Counted from the stretch's first letter, positions 44,732 to 54,245 are shown. The stretch is DNA of 64,000 nucleotides from Clostridia bacterium (GCA_017452785.1 JAFTLT010000009.1:62001-126000), one strand, 5' to 3'. The notes: generated by a model from the sequence alone, not told the origin. Program-made: numbers and translations.

Positions 44732-46711
44732 ATGGCAAAGAAACCGGGATATTCAAATGAAGATATCGAAATGCTTGAAGGTGCCGACCGAGTCAGAAAA
44801 AGACCTGCAGTTATCTTCGGCTCAAACGGCATTGCCGGCTGTGAACACTCTGTCTTTGAAATTCTCTCAAACTCCATTGACGAAGCAAGAGAGGGTCACG
44901 GCGATAAAATAGTTGTTACAAGATACTCCGATGGCAGCGTTGAGGTGCAGGACTTCGGCCGAGGTATACCTGTCGGGTACAATGAAAAATATGACCGTTA
45001 TAACTGGGAGCTCATCTTCTGTGAAATGTATGCAGGCGGTAAGTATAAAACAAATGCAGGCGGCAGCTATGAGTACTCTCTGGGTCTCAACGGTCTCGGC
45101 CTTTGCGCCACACAGTTTGCCAGTGAATATATGGATGCTGAAATCAAAACAGGCGGCGAAAGGCATACTCTTCACTTTGAAAAGGGCATCAACATCGGCG
45201 GCTTGCAGAGTGAACCTTACAGCAAAAAAGACACGGGTACAAGAATAAAATGGAAGCCTGACTTAGAGGTTTTCACCGATATAGACATCAGCCTTGAATA
45301 TTATCAGAACATTATGATGCGTCAGGCTATTGTTAACCCGAAGGTGCGTTTTGAGCTGAAAAATCAGGTTAAGGGTGGCTTTGAAACTTTTGTTTATTAT
45401 TATGAAAACGGCATCAGCGACTATGTTAAAGAAATTGCAGGGGAGGATGCTCTGACATCAGTTCAGTATTGGCAGACAGAGCGCAGCGGTAAAGACAGAC
45501 CTGACCTGCCCGAATATAAAGTCAAGCTCAATATTGCTCTTACATTCTCAAATAAGAGTCAGCTTATTGAGTATTTCCACAACTCAAGCTTTCTTGAGTT
45601 CGGCGGTTCACCTGATACAGCCGTTAAAAATGCTATGGTTGCTCAGATAGATGCTTACTTAAAGAGTTCGGGCAAATATACCAAGAGTGACACAAAGATT
45701 AAATTTCAGGATGTTGCCGACTGTCTGATTTTAGTTTCTTCATCCTTCTCAACCGAAACGTCATATCTCAATCAGACAAAGAAGGCAATCACCAATAAAT
45801 TTATTCAGGAGGCAATGACAGAGTTTATCCGTCATCAGCTTGAAATATACTTTATCGAAAATAAGCTTGAAGCTGATAAAATTGCAGATCAGGTGCTTAT
45901 CAATATGCGTTCCCGTGTCAAGGCTGAGGCTGCAAGAGTTAACATCAAAAAGAACCTGACCTCATCAAACGACATGGCAAACAGAGTTCAGAAGTTTGTT
46001 GACTGCAGAAGCAAGGATATCGACCGCAGAGAGCTTTTTATAGTGGAAGGTGACTCAGCTTTAGGTGCTTGTAAACAGGCACGAGATTCGGAATTTCAGG
46101 CTGTTATACCCGTCAGAGGTAAGATTCTCAACTGCCTTAAATCTGAATATGAAAAGATATTCAAGAGTGAAATCATCACTGACCTTTTAAAGGTGCTCGG
46201 CTGCGGTGTTGAGGTTCATGCCAAGGGTATGAAAAACTTATCCACCTTCTCAATGGATAATCTTCGTTGGAGCAAAATCATTATCTGCACCGATGCCGAT
46301 GTTGACGGCTATCAGATACGTACTCTTATACTTACCATGATTTACCGTCTTGTTCCCACGCTTATAAGAGAGGGCAAGGTCTTTATTGCAGAATCGCCTC
46401 TTTATGAAATTACATGCGGAAATGAGACTTGGTTTGCTTACACCGAAAAGGAAAAAGCGGATGCTCTTGAAGCTATCGGCAACAGAAAATATACTATTCA
46501 GCGCTCAAAGGGTCTTGGTGAAAATGAGGCTGAAATGATGAACCTCACAACCATGAATCCTGCAACGAGACGTCTTATCAAAATTGACCCAGCTGAAGCA
46601 TCGCTTATGGCTGAAAAGTTTGATCTTTTTGAGGGCAATAATCTTGCCGGCAGAAAAGATTTCATTGAAAATTACGGTCACTTATATATTGATATGACCG
46701 ATGTAAGCTAA
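44732..46711 (+). CDS. Type IIA topoisomerase subunit B (ParE/GyrB-like)
   Basis: 659 residues with a GHKL ATPase (SNSIDEAREGHGD, VQDFGRGIPVG, GLNGLGLCATQFAS), transducer, and Toprim domain with EGDSA from Glu439 and DADVDG with Asp521, 523 and 525. The Toprim motif reads EGDSALGACKQARD instead of the usual EGDSAGGSAKQGRD, and insertions relative to GyrB are absent, as in ParE. The ATG at 44732 follows GAAAGGG; the TTG at 44711 is upstream of that site. The partner A subunit follows by 19 bp. Probably topoisomerase IV, or a second clostridial type IIA enzyme. Confidence 0.88.
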   Translation: MAKKPGYSNEDIEMLEGADRVRKRPAVIFGSNGIAGCEHSVFEILSNSIDEAREGHGDKIVVTRYSDGSVEVQDFGRGIPVGYNEKYDRYNWELIFCEMYAGGKYKTNAGGSYEYSLGLNGLGLCATQFASEYMDAEIKTGGERHTLHFEKGINIGGLQSEPYSKKDTGTRIKWKPDLEVFTDIDISLEYYQNIMMRQAIVNPKVRFELKNQVKGGFETFVYYYENGISDYVKEIAGEDALTSVQYWQTERSGKDRPDLPEYKVKLNIALTFSNKSQLIEYFHNSSFLEFGGSPDTAVKNAMVAQIDAYLKSSGKYTKSDTKIKFQDVADCLILVSSSFSTETSYLNQTKKAITNKFIQEAMTEFIRHQLEIYFIENKLEADKIADQVLINMRSRVKAEAARVNIKKNLTSSNDMANRVQKFVDCRSKDIDRRELFIVEGDSALGACKQARDSEFQAVIPVRGKILNCLKSEYEKIFKSEIITDLLKVLGCGVEVHAKGMKNLSTFSMDNLRWSKIIICTDADVDGYQIRTLILTMIYRLVPTLIREGKVFIAESPLYEITCGNETWFAYTEKEKADALEAIGNRKYTIQRSKGLGENEAEMMNLTTMNPATRRLIKIDPAEASLMAEKFDLFEGNNLAGRKDFIENYGHLYIDMTDVS

Positions 46712-46730
46712 GGAAAGGAGGAAAAAGTTT

Positions 46731-48995
46731 ATGGCAAGAAAGAAAAACAACGATAAAAATAAAAAGGTTGAAGATAAAGACCTGCTTGCAAACACCCACA
46801 TAGCCAACGCAGGTGAAATTATTGAGCAGCAGATTACCGATACACTGGAAATCAACTTTATGCCCTATGTTATGAGCGTTATCCTTTCCAGAGCTATTCC
46901 TGAAATTGACGGCTTCAAGCCCTCACACAGAAAGCTCCTTTACACTATGTATAAGATGGGCCTTCTCACCGGCGGCAGAACAAAGTCTGCAAACATTGTG
47001 GGTCAGACCATGCGTCTTAACCCTCACGGCGATGCTGCAATATATGAAACAATGGTGCGTCTGTCAAGGGGCAATGAGGCACTTCTCAATCCTTTTGTTG
47101 ACTCAAAAGGTAACTTCGGTAAGGCTTATTCAAGAGATATGCACTACGCTGCCGCACGATATACCGAAGCAAAACTTGAAGGTATATGCAACGAGCTTTT
47201 CAGAGATATTGACAAAAACACAACTGACTTTGTTGACAACTATGACAGCACAATGAAAGAGCCTACTCTTTTACCTGTCACCTTCCCGTCAATTCTGGCT
47301 AATGTCAATTTGGGCATTGCTGTCGGTATGGCGAGCAGCATCTGCTCATTTAACCTTAAAGAGCTTTGCGAAACCACAATTGAGCTGATTAAAAATAAAG
47401 AGCACGACTGCCTCACAACTATGCCTGCCCCTGATTTTATAGGCGGCGGTCAGATTCTCTATGACAGAGACGCTATGGCTGAGGTTTACCGCACTGGCCG
47501 TGGCAATGTAAGAGTAAGAGCAAAATATACCTACGATAAGCAGTTTAACTGCATTGATATAAAGGAAATTCCGCCCACAACAACTGCTGAGGCTATTATC
47601 GATAAAATCATTGAGCGTGTTAAAGCGGGCACAATTAAAGAAATCACAGACATCCGTGATGAAACAGATAAGTCAGGTCTTAAGATAACAATTGACCTTA
47701 AACGTAATATTGACCCCGATAAGCTTATGACAAAGCTCTTTAAGCTCACACCTCTTGAAGACTCCTTCTCATGCAATTTCAATGTGCTTATTGACGGCTA
47801 CCCCAAGGTGCTCGGTGTCAGAGAGCTTCTAATTGAATGGATACGCTTCAGAGGCAAGTGCGTTTTTAGAAGAGTTTCCTTTGAGCTTAAAAAGGCTCAG
47901 GATAAGCTGCATCTTCTCAAGGGCCTTGAAAAAATCCTTCTCGACATTGACAAGGCAATTAAAATTGTGCGTGAGACCGAAGAGGAAAGCGAAGTAGTGC
48001 CCAATCTTATGATCGGCTTCGGCATTGATGAAATTCAGGCTGAATATGTGGCTGAAATCAAGCTGCGTCATCTTAACCGTGAATACATCTTAAAGCGCCT
48101 TAAGGATATTGAAAATCTTGAGGCAACAATTGCCGATATGCAGGATATTCTTTCATCAAAAACAAGAGTGCGTAAGATTATCATCGGTGAACTTCAGGAC
48201 GTAATTAAAAAGTACGGTAAGGAAAGAAAAAGTGAAATCATAGAGATTGATGAGGCGGACTCTGCCGATGTGGCTGAGGAAATTCCTGATTATGCAGTGA
48301 ACCTTTTCTTTACAAAAGAGGGCTACTTTAAAAAAATCACACCTCTTTCACTTCGCATGGGCGGCGACCATAAGCTCAAAGACGGTGACGAAATAAAGCA
48401 GAGCTTTGAAACAACCAACAACAATGATTTGCTTTTCTTTACAGATAAATGTCAGGTTTACAAAGCTAAGGTCAACGATTTTGCTGACTCAAAGGCAAGT
48501 ATTCTCGGTGAGTATATTCCCTCAAAGCTTGAAATGGACGAAGGGGAGAACGCTATATTTATGGTGGTCACAAACGACTATCAGGGCTTTATGCTCTTCC
48601 TGTTTGAAAATGGCAAGGTAGCAAAGGTTAATCTTAATTCATATGCCACAAAGACAAACCGTAAAAAGCTGATAAAGGCTTATTGCGATAAATCACCTTT
48701 AGCGGCAATTGAATATCTGAAAGAAGACTCACAGCTTGTTATTGAAACAACGGGCGGCAGATGTCTGCTGCTTGACACGGCTATGGTGTCACCTAAGGCT
48801 ATGAAGGATACTCAGGGTGTTGCCTGCATAACTCTTAAGAAAAACCAGAAGATTGCTTCGCTGCGTTTCTATGCTGACGGTGAGTTTGCAAAGGCTTCAC
48901 GCTATAAGGCTAAAAATCTGCCGTCTGCCGGTGCGGTTCTCAGCAACGAGGATGCTATGAAAAAGAACAATATCACCTTTGACGGTTTCGTTTAA
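46731..48995 (+). CDS. Type IIA topoisomerase subunit A (ParC/GyrA-like)
   Basis: Cleaves and rejoins the transported double strand. 754 residues. Breakage-reunion domain: MPYVMSVILSRAIPEIDGFKPSHRKLLYTMYKMGL, DGKGNFG-equivalent DSKGNFGKAYSRD, and catalytic Tyr144 in ARYTEAKLEGI. The C-terminal beta-propeller (about 510-740) lacks a recognisable GyrA box (QRRGGKG), so relaxation/decatenation fits better than supercoiling. Lys-rich N-terminal 15 residues. AAAGGAGG precedes the ATG. A terminator follows. Confidence 0.88.
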   Translation: MARKKNNDKNKKVEDKDLLANTHIANAGEIIEQQITDTLEINFMPYVMSVILSRAIPEIDGFKPSHRKLLYTMYKMGLLTGGRTKSANIVGQTMRLNPHGDAAIYETMVRLSRGNEALLNPFVDSKGNFGKAYSRDMHYAAARYTEAKLEGICNELFRDIDKNTTDFVDNYDSTMKEPTLLPVTFPSILANVNLGIAVGMASSICSFNLKELCETTIELIKNKEHDCLTTMPAPDFIGGGQILYDRDAMAEVYRTGRGNVRVRAKYTYDKQFNCIDIKEIPPTTTAEAIIDKIIERVKAGTIKEITDIRDETDKSGLKITIDLKRNIDPDKLMTKLFKLTPLEDSFSCNFNVLIDGYPKVLGVRELLIEWIRFRGKCVFRRVSFELKKAQDKLHLLKGLEKILLDIDKAIKIVRETEEESEVVPNLMIGFGIDEIQAEYVAEIKLRHLNREYILKRLKDIENLEATIADMQDILSSKTRVRKIIIGELQDVIKKYGKERKSEIIEIDEADSADVAEEIPDYAVNLFFTKEGYFKKITPLSLRMGGDHKLKDGDEIKQSFETTNNNDLLFFTDKCQVYKAKVNDFADSKASILGEYIPSKLEMDEGENAIFMVVTNDYQGFMLFLFENGKVAKVNLNSYATKTNRKKLIKAYCDKSPLAAIEYLKEDSQLVIETTGGRCLLLDTAMVSPKAMKDTQGVACITLKKNQKIASLRFYADGEFAKASRYKAKNLPSAGAVLSNEDAMKKNNITFDGFV

Positions 48996-49009
48996 TATTT
49001 ATTAATAAG

Positions 49010-49048
49010 AACAACTCTCTGACTCTTTTGAGTACGGGAGTTGTTTTT
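49010..49048 (+). terminator. Terminator after the topoisomerase operon
   Basis: AACAACTC (49010-49017) pairs with GAGTTGTT (49038-49045), followed by TTT. The loop is 20 nt and can pair internally (ACTC with GAGT). Confidence 0.82.
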
Positions 49049-49281
49049 GCGTTTGAAAGATAGTTTTGCATAACGGTGTTGCAATTGTAACAAAATATTC
49101 ACATTTTCATAAACTTCTAATTATATTGCAGTGTATAATTGTAACGTAGATATGCAGGACTCGGAATGTTTTGTTTTTTTACTTTACAGATTTACATAAT
49201 GAGAACGCACCTTATTCGGCGAGGACAGATATTGGAGAACCGTTAAGCTATCGGTTAAATAAAAAAGGATGTGAACATAGT

Positions 49282-50835
49282 TTGGATAAGTCAGAAATTC
49301 TTACCGTGAGAAGCTTGTCAGAATACGCAGTAGAAAAGTATGCCGATAAAGATTTCTGCCGTTTTATAAGAGACGGTGAAATCAAAGTGAAAAGCTACAG
49401 TGATTTCCACGAGGATGCTTTGAGTGTTTGCAGATACATTCGTTCAAAGAGCTGCAAAAAGATGAATATCGGCTTTATCGGCAAAACAAGTTATGAATAT
49501 ATTGCTTGTCTTACTGGCATGATTTTCAGCGGAAACACAGTTGTGCCATTTGCTCCCGATATTTCGGTTGAGGAAGCAATTGAGCTTTTTGACAACGCTG
49601 ATATAGAAATGCTTTTCTGTGAAGAAGAATTTGCAGAAAAGGCTCATATGATAAAAAATAACTTCGGCGGACTCAGAGACATAATTTCTCTTGGTGACTG
49701 GCAGTGGTTTGAAAACATATATAAGAAATATTCAGCTGATTCTGAATATGCTTCACTTTCAGATATTGAGGTTGAGCCTGAAAGATGTGCACTTATTATT
49801 TACACATCAGGCACAACAGGTCAGAGAAAAGGCGTAATGCTGTCACAGAATAACCTTGCAGCCAACTCAACATATGACGCTTATGCTATGGATAACGATG
49901 ATGTGAGCTTTTCAATTCTGCCCATGCATCATGTTTTCTGCTACGCCTGCGACGTGCTCAAGACCCTTTATGACGGGGGTACCCTTTGCCTCAACGGTCA
50001 GCTGCAGAATCTCTATCAGCATATTCTTATGTTCCAGCCCACAATTATGAGAATTGTTCCTGCTATATGCAAATCTATTCTCACTAAGATTAAAGTTACC
50101 GAAAGACAAAATCCCACTCTTTCAAAAAGAGAAGCAGCTGAAAAGGTTGTCGGCAAAAACTTCAGACGAATGATTGCCGGAAGCGCCTTCCTCAGCGGTG
50201 CGATTATTGACGAATTTGAGCAGTACGGTATCACTGCAAGACAGGGCTACGGCATGAGTGAATGCAGCCCCAGAATTACAACTTCAGACTTTTCAGATAA
50301 ACTCAAATATTCCAACGGCAGACTTACAGGTGTTGACGAAGTAAGAAGTGTTGACGGAGAAATTCAGGTCAAGGGTCCGAGTGTAATGCTTGGCTATTAC
50401 AAGATGCCCGAAGAAACAAAAGCTGCTTTCACCGAAGACGGATGGCTTCATACAGGTGACTTAGGTTACGTTGAAGATGACCACATCTTCCTTGTGGGCA
50501 GAAAGAAAAATTTGATTATTCTCTCAAACGGCGAAAACATTTCCCCTGAAGAAATAGAGAACCGTTTTGCCGATGAGGGTATAATAAAAGAAATCGTCGT
50601 TTTAGCAGAAAACGACAAACTTGTTGCTGAGATTTTCCCTGACGAAGTGCTTGCTGATAGCCTTGGCATCACTGATATTGAAGGTGTAATTTCCGCTGTT
50701 ATTGACAAGGTCAATATTGACTCGCAGTCCGACAGACAGATTTTCTCCTTCAGACTTCGTGAAAAGCCCTTCCCGAGAACCTCAACAGGCAAGATTAAGA
50801 GAACCGAATTTTATTTTAAGGGTAACGAAAACTGA
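49282..50835 (+). CDS. AMP-dependent acyl/aminoacyl ligase (ANL superfamily)
   Basis: 517 residues. Adenylation motifs: YTSGTTGQRKGVM (from Tyr174), LPMHHVF, GYGMSECSP, GYYKMPEETKAAFTEDGWLHTGDLGY, GRKKNLIILSNGENISPEEIE and the catalytic Lys in STGKIKRTEF. It activates a carboxylic acid as acyl-AMP and transfers it to CoA or a carrier protein; the downstream carrier suggests the latter. The TTG at 49282 is chosen because AAAGGA lies 12 nt upstream and MDKSEILTVRSLSEYAVEKYADKDF is a normal N-terminus; an in-frame TTG at 49171 would add 37 unfamiliar residues. Pocket specificity cannot be read with confidence. Confidence 0.87.
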   Translation: MDKSEILTVRSLSEYAVEKYADKDFCRFIRDGEIKVKSYSDFHEDALSVCRYIRSKSCKKMNIGFIGKTSYEYIACLTGMIFSGNTVVPFAPDISVEEAIELFDNADIEMLFCEEEFAEKAHMIKNNFGGLRDIISLGDWQWFENIYKKYSADSEYASLSDIEVEPERCALIIYTSGTTGQRKGVMLSQNNLAANSTYDAYAMDNDDVSFSILPMHHVFCYACDVLKTLYDGGTLCLNGQLQNLYQHILMFQPTIMRIVPAICKSILTKIKVTERQNPTLSKREAAEKVVGKNFRRMIAGSAFLSGAIIDEFEQYGITARQGYGMSECSPRITTSDFSDKLKYSNGRLTGVDEVRSVDGEIQVKGPSVMLGYYKMPEETKAAFTEDGWLHTGDLGYVEDDHIFLVGRKKNLIILSNGENISPEEIENRFADEGIIKEIVVLAENDKLVAEIFPDEVLADSLGITDIEGVISAVIDKVNIDSQSDRQIFSFRLREKPFPRTSTGKIKRTEFYFKGNEN

Positions 50836-50862
50836 TTGTTACCGACAGGAGGACCGGAAGTT

Positions 50863-52407
50863 ATGGTAGAGAAAATTTTACCGACAGGTGAAAAAGTACA
50901 AGCCTATCCTATCACAAGCTCGCAGAAGATGATGTATCTTATGTCGCTCAAATACGGATCAGGCTACCCGGTTAACAATATTGGCTATGGCTTTTATTGG
51001 CAGGGTGAAATGGATAAGGCTGTTATGAAAGAAGCTATCTATGAAGCGATTGAGCGTTGTGACACAATGAGACTTCGTTTTGTCATGGGCAAGAAGCTTA
51101 CATTGCTTCAGTATGTAACAGAGAAAAGCGAACTTGTTGTTGAAGACTGGGATTACAGCAACATGACAATTGATGAGGCTGAGGAAAAGATCCTCGCTTT
51201 CTCAAGAGAAACTATCCCGATGTATAAGTGTGAACTCCACAGAATTGCTCTTGTAGATTTTGCCGATGGCTATCACGGCATATTTATGAGAATTCAGCAC
51301 CTTGCAATGGATGCTTATTCACTTAAGGTTTTTGTTAATGACATCATTGACATTTATATGCACAAAACAAGAGGCACTGCTTATCCTAAGCCGATGCGCC
51401 CCTACATACCCGTGCTTGAAGATGAGCTCAATTATGAAACATCAAAGCAGCATGAAGATGATAAGCTCTATTGGTACAATTCACTTGCACTGAGCACTGA
51501 GCCTATTTTCACAGACTTTATGCTCGACAACAGACTTAAGAAGCAGCAGGTTAAGTACCCTGACAGACGCTTCGCTGATATTCATTCAGGTTTGCCTGAT
51601 GCTTCGGGCATTAAGTTCAGCATCAGCGCTGAAGACAGCAAGAAGATTATGGATATGTGTGAAAAGAACAACATTTCTGTTTTTGCATATCTTTCAATGG
51701 GTGTACGCACTGCTCTTTCCTGCTTCAACGATAATCAGGAAGATGTTTCCTTCAAGATGATTATCAACAGACGTGGTACTCTTGCTGAAAAGAAGTCAGG
51801 CGGTATCCGCATTAACTTCCTTCCCATGAGAAGTATTGTTAAGCCCACAGAATCCTTTATCGAGGCAGTTAAAGGCATTTCTGAGGTTCAGAATGAAATG
51901 TATCAGCATTCAAGACTTGCTTTCCTTGAGACACTTCACGAAAGACACAAGTCAATGTCAAAGGATGCTAAGTTTGACTCAACCTATGACAGCTTCGGTC
52001 TTTCATATCAGCCTTTGATGAAGATGAAAGCAATCGATGAGGAAATGGAAAAGACAGCACGCACTATCTGGTACAACAACGGTGCTATTATGATTCCTCT
52101 TTATGTAACAGTTGTTCACAGACAGAATGACGGCGGATTTGATTTCATCTGCGAATACAGAACAGAGCAGCAGGCTGAGTATGACCTTAAGGTTCTCTGC
52201 TCTAAAATTGAAAAAGCAATGGTTCTCGGTGCGGAGAACCCTGAAATAACAGTGCAGGAAGTGCTTGATGCAATTGCATTAACTGACGAAGAAAGGAACG
52301 GTAAACCCCAATGCAAACAATCGAAAAGCTTATTAACATCCTTGAAAACTACGTGGAAGTTGACGAAATCAAGGCTGAAGACAATTTCAAGTCTGATCTC
52401 GGCATGA
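50863..52407 (+). CDS. Standalone NRPS-type condensation-domain protein
   Basis: 514 residues. Condensation-like acyltransferase fold: early motif YPITSSQKMMYLMSLKYG (about 18-35), RCDTMRLRF, and the active-site motif QHLAMDA with His146 and Asp150 (canonical HHxxxDG; first His and final Gly replaced), DFMLDN, and NRRGTLAEKKSGGIRINFLPMR. It should join an acyl group to an amine or hydroxyl acceptor. AGGAGG lies 10 nt before the ATG at 50863. Its last 97 bp overlap the carrier gene; the overlapping tail (QCKQSKSLLTSLKTTWK...) looks unlike the fold. One C-to-T change at 52309 would give TAATG, a normal stop/start overlap. Confidence 0.82.
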   Translation: MVEKILPTGEKVQAYPITSSQKMMYLMSLKYGSGYPVNNIGYGFYWQGEMDKAVMKEAIYEAIERCDTMRLRFVMGKKLTLLQYVTEKSELVVEDWDYSNMTIDEAEEKILAFSRETIPMYKCELHRIALVDFADGYHGIFMRIQHLAMDAYSLKVFVNDIIDIYMHKTRGTAYPKPMRPYIPVLEDELNYETSKQHEDDKLYWYNSLALSTEPIFTDFMLDNRLKKQQVKYPDRRFADIHSGLPDASGIKFSISAEDSKKIMDMCEKNNISVFAYLSMGVRTALSCFNDNQEDVSFKMIINRRGTLAEKKSGGIRINFLPMRSIVKPTESFIEAVKGISEVQNEMYQHSRLAFLETLHERHKSMSKDAKFDSTYDSFGLSYQPLMKMKAIDEEMEKTARTIWYNNGAIMIPLYVTVVHRQNDGGFDFICEYRTEQQAEYDLKVLCSKIEKAMVLGAENPEITVQEVLDAIALTDEERNGKPQCKQSKSLLTSLKTTWKLTKSRLKTISSLISA

Positions 52408-52538
52408 GTTCATTTGACACCGTGTGTATGATTAATGATATTAAATCTGCTCTTGGTGTTGAGCTTGTTGCTGCAGATTTTGTCAAGAATAAGACAGTTG
52501 GTGCAATGGCAGATTATATTGCATCTCTTAAGGCATAA
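52311..52538 (+). CDS. Acyl/peptidyl carrier protein
   Basis: 75 residues, the size of a single carrier protein: MQTIEKLINILENYV, then DLGMSSFDTVCMINDIKSALGV with Ser34 as the likely phosphopantetheine site, and KNKTVGAMADYI as helix 4. The third gene of a ligase-condensation-carrier cassette, so it probably carries the acyl or aminoacyl thioester between them. The start overlaps the upstream gene by 97 bp; AAAGGAACGG lies within that gene. No phosphopantetheinyl transferase, thioesterase or reductase is adjacent. Confidence 0.9.
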   Translation: MQTIEKLINILENYVEVDEIKAEDNFKSDLGMSSFDTVCMINDIKSALGVELVAADFVKNKTVGAMADYIASLKA

Positions 52539-52552
52539 GATATTTTAAATTT

Positions 52553-52592
52553 AAAAAGGACAGTTACCTTAAATTGGTAGCTGTCCCTTTTA
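52553..52592 (+). terminator. Bidirectional terminator after the carrier protein gene
   Basis: GGACAGTTACC (52558-52568) pairs with GGTAGCTGTCC (52576-52586), 11 bp with one wobble, flanked by AAAAA on the left and CTTTTATTTT on the right. Confidence 0.9.
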
Positions 52593-52737
52593 TTTTGTCA
52601 ATTGTGCAGGACTTCTCCGCAATCAATTAACCGTGCGGAAAAGTCACAAACGCAAATAAGCTCCGATTAGGTGGCTCTTATTAACTTCGCCGCTGAATAT
52701 ATTGTGGCTTATTTAAGAGTATATACACAAGGAAAAA
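52593..52737 (+). other. Convergent intergenic region with inverted repeats
   Basis: GACTTCTCCGC (52611-52621) pairs with GCGGAAAAGTC (52637-52647) with one mismatch, and AATAAG (near 52656) with CTTATT (near 52677). No gene seen. These may form the murC transcript end, but there is no clean T-run on the minus strand. Confidence 0.45.
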
Positions 52738-54108
52738 TTAACCTTTTAATTTTTTGAGCATCATTTTTGCAGCCTTATAAATATCACCGCAGCCGAGAGT
52801 AATTATTATATCGCCCTTTTTGGCATTTGAAAGCACGTGTTCAGCTACTTCCTCAAAGGTGTTGAACCAAACACTGCCGGGAATTTTATCGGCAAGATCC
52901 TTAGTGTAAATGCCATAGGTATTGACCTCTCTTGAGCCCATAATCTCTGTCATAACGCACTTGTCGGGAATTTTAAGCACCCTGACAAAATCATCAAAAA
53001 GAATTGAAGTTCTTGAATAAGTGAATGGCTGAAAAACTGCCCACACAGTGCCGTAACCCATTTTCATAACAGCGTTCAGAGTTACTTCAAGCTCACCGGG
53101 ATGATGTGCATAGTCGTCAGCTATGGTAATTCCGTCAATTTCACCTAAGATTTCAAAGCGTCTGCCTGCGCCCTTGAATGCGCCTATACCTTTCTCGCAC
53201 TGCTCAAAGCTGCAACCCGCCTTGACAGCTGCTGCAAATGCTGCAAGTGAGTTAAGAATATTATGCTCACCGGGAATGCCGAGCACGAGATGAGCCAATT
53301 TATTACCGCTGCTCATAACATCAAACTCAGCAAAGGCGCCTCTGTTATAGGTTATGTTTTCGGGGTAATATGTACAGCTTTTGTTTTTGCCGAAGCTGAT
53401 TTTTTCCTTATTTAGATTTTCCACAGTGCGAAGAGTATTTTCATCATCACCGTTGAAAATCACCGTCTTTGATGTCATATTGCAGAATTTGCCGAAGGAA
53501 GCAATAATATTATCAAGGTTTTTGAAATATTCAAGATGGTCCTCATCAACATTGAGAAGAATGGTTGTGTCAGGTGAGAGCTTGTGGTAATGATCCTTAT
53601 ACTCGCAGGCTTCACAGACAAAAATGTCACTTTTGCCGGCTCTGCCGTGGCTTTCAATAAGAGGAAGTCTGCCGCCGATAAGGCAGGTCGGGTCTTTTTC
53701 AGCTTCAATGAGAATCTGTGAAAGCATAGCAGTTACGGTTGTTTTACCGTGGGTGCCGCATACGGCTATGCAGTCAGAATACATTCTTGTGATTGCACCG
53801 AAAACCTCGGCTCTTTCAACACAGGGTACACTGCCGCTTTTTGCGGCTACAAGCTCAGTGTTATCCTTGAGAATTGCATCAGTGTAAACTATAAGCTCGG
53901 CGCCTTCTAAATTTTCAGGCTTCTGACCCAAAATAACCTTCATTCCGAGTTCACGCAGTTTAGTGATGTTATCACCGTCATTGTTATCAGAACCGCTTAT
54001 TTCATATCCCCATGAATGAAGAATTTCAGCAATAGGGCACATGCCTGAGCCACCTATGCCGATGAAATGTATGCGTTTGATTTCTTTTAAAAGATTATCT
54101 ATATTCAT
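52738..54108 (-). CDS. murC: UDP-N-acetylmuramate--L-alanine ligase
   Basis: Adds L-Ala to UDP-MurNAc, the first peptide step of wall synthesis. 456 residues. The N-terminal UDP-binding motif is RIHFIGIGGSGMCPIAEILHSWGYEISGSD, the ATP loop CGTHGKTTVTAML, then LNVDEDHLEYFKNLD, DDYAHHPGELEVTL and FQPFTYSRT. The ATG at 54108 is chosen for AAGGAG 10-12 nt upstream; an extra 22 residues to 54174 are unlike MurC and cover the promoter. Standing alone, divergent from dpaA. Confidence 0.96.
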   Translation of the reverse strand: MNIDNLLKEIKRIHFIGIGGSGMCPIAEILHSWGYEISGSDNNDGDNITKLRELGMKVILGQKPENLEGAELIVYTDAILKDNTELVAAKSGSVPCVERAEVFGAITRMYSDCIAVCGTHGKTTVTAMLSQILIEAEKDPTCLIGGRLPLIESHGRAGKSDIFVCEACEYKDHYHKLSPDTTILLNVDEDHLEYFKNLDNIIASFGKFCNMTSKTVIFNGDDENTLRTVENLNKEKISFGKNKSCTYYPENITYNRGAFAEFDVMSSGNKLAHLVLGIPGEHNILNSLAAFAAAVKAGCSFEQCEKGIGAFKGAGRRFEILGEIDGITIADDYAHHPGELEVTLNAVMKMGYGTVWAVFQPFTYSRTSILFDDFVRVLKIPDKCVMTEIMGSREVNTYGIYTKDLADKIPGSVWFNTFEEVAEHVLSNAKKGDIIITLGCGDIYKAAKMMLKKLKG

Positions 54109-54142
54109 TTCAAAGTAACTCCTTTTAAATGTTCTTCTTTTT

Positions 54143-54171
54143 ATTATATTGCAAGAAACAAAAATAGTAAA
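54143..54171 (-). promoter_or_regulatory. murC promoter
   Basis: Minus strand TTTACT (54171-54166), 17-bp spacer, perfect TATAAT (54148-54143). Confidence 0.65.
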
Positions 54172-54188
54172 CACTTTAGGAAAAAATT

Positions 54189-54216
54189 AACAGTAAAAAT
54201 TTTTTTGCATAAGATA
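54189..54216 (+). promoter_or_regulatory. Sigma-K-like sporulation promoter of dpaAB
   Basis: AACA (54189-54192), 15 bp, then CATAAGATA (54208-54216), which fits the mother-cell sigma-K -10 consensus CATAnnnTA with a -35 of the mACm type. In Bacillus, dipicolinate synthase is expressed under sigma-K, so the site agrees with the gene. Confidence 0.6.
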
Positions 54217-54245
54217 AAGTATAAGTGAGGAAATGGAGGAGCTTA

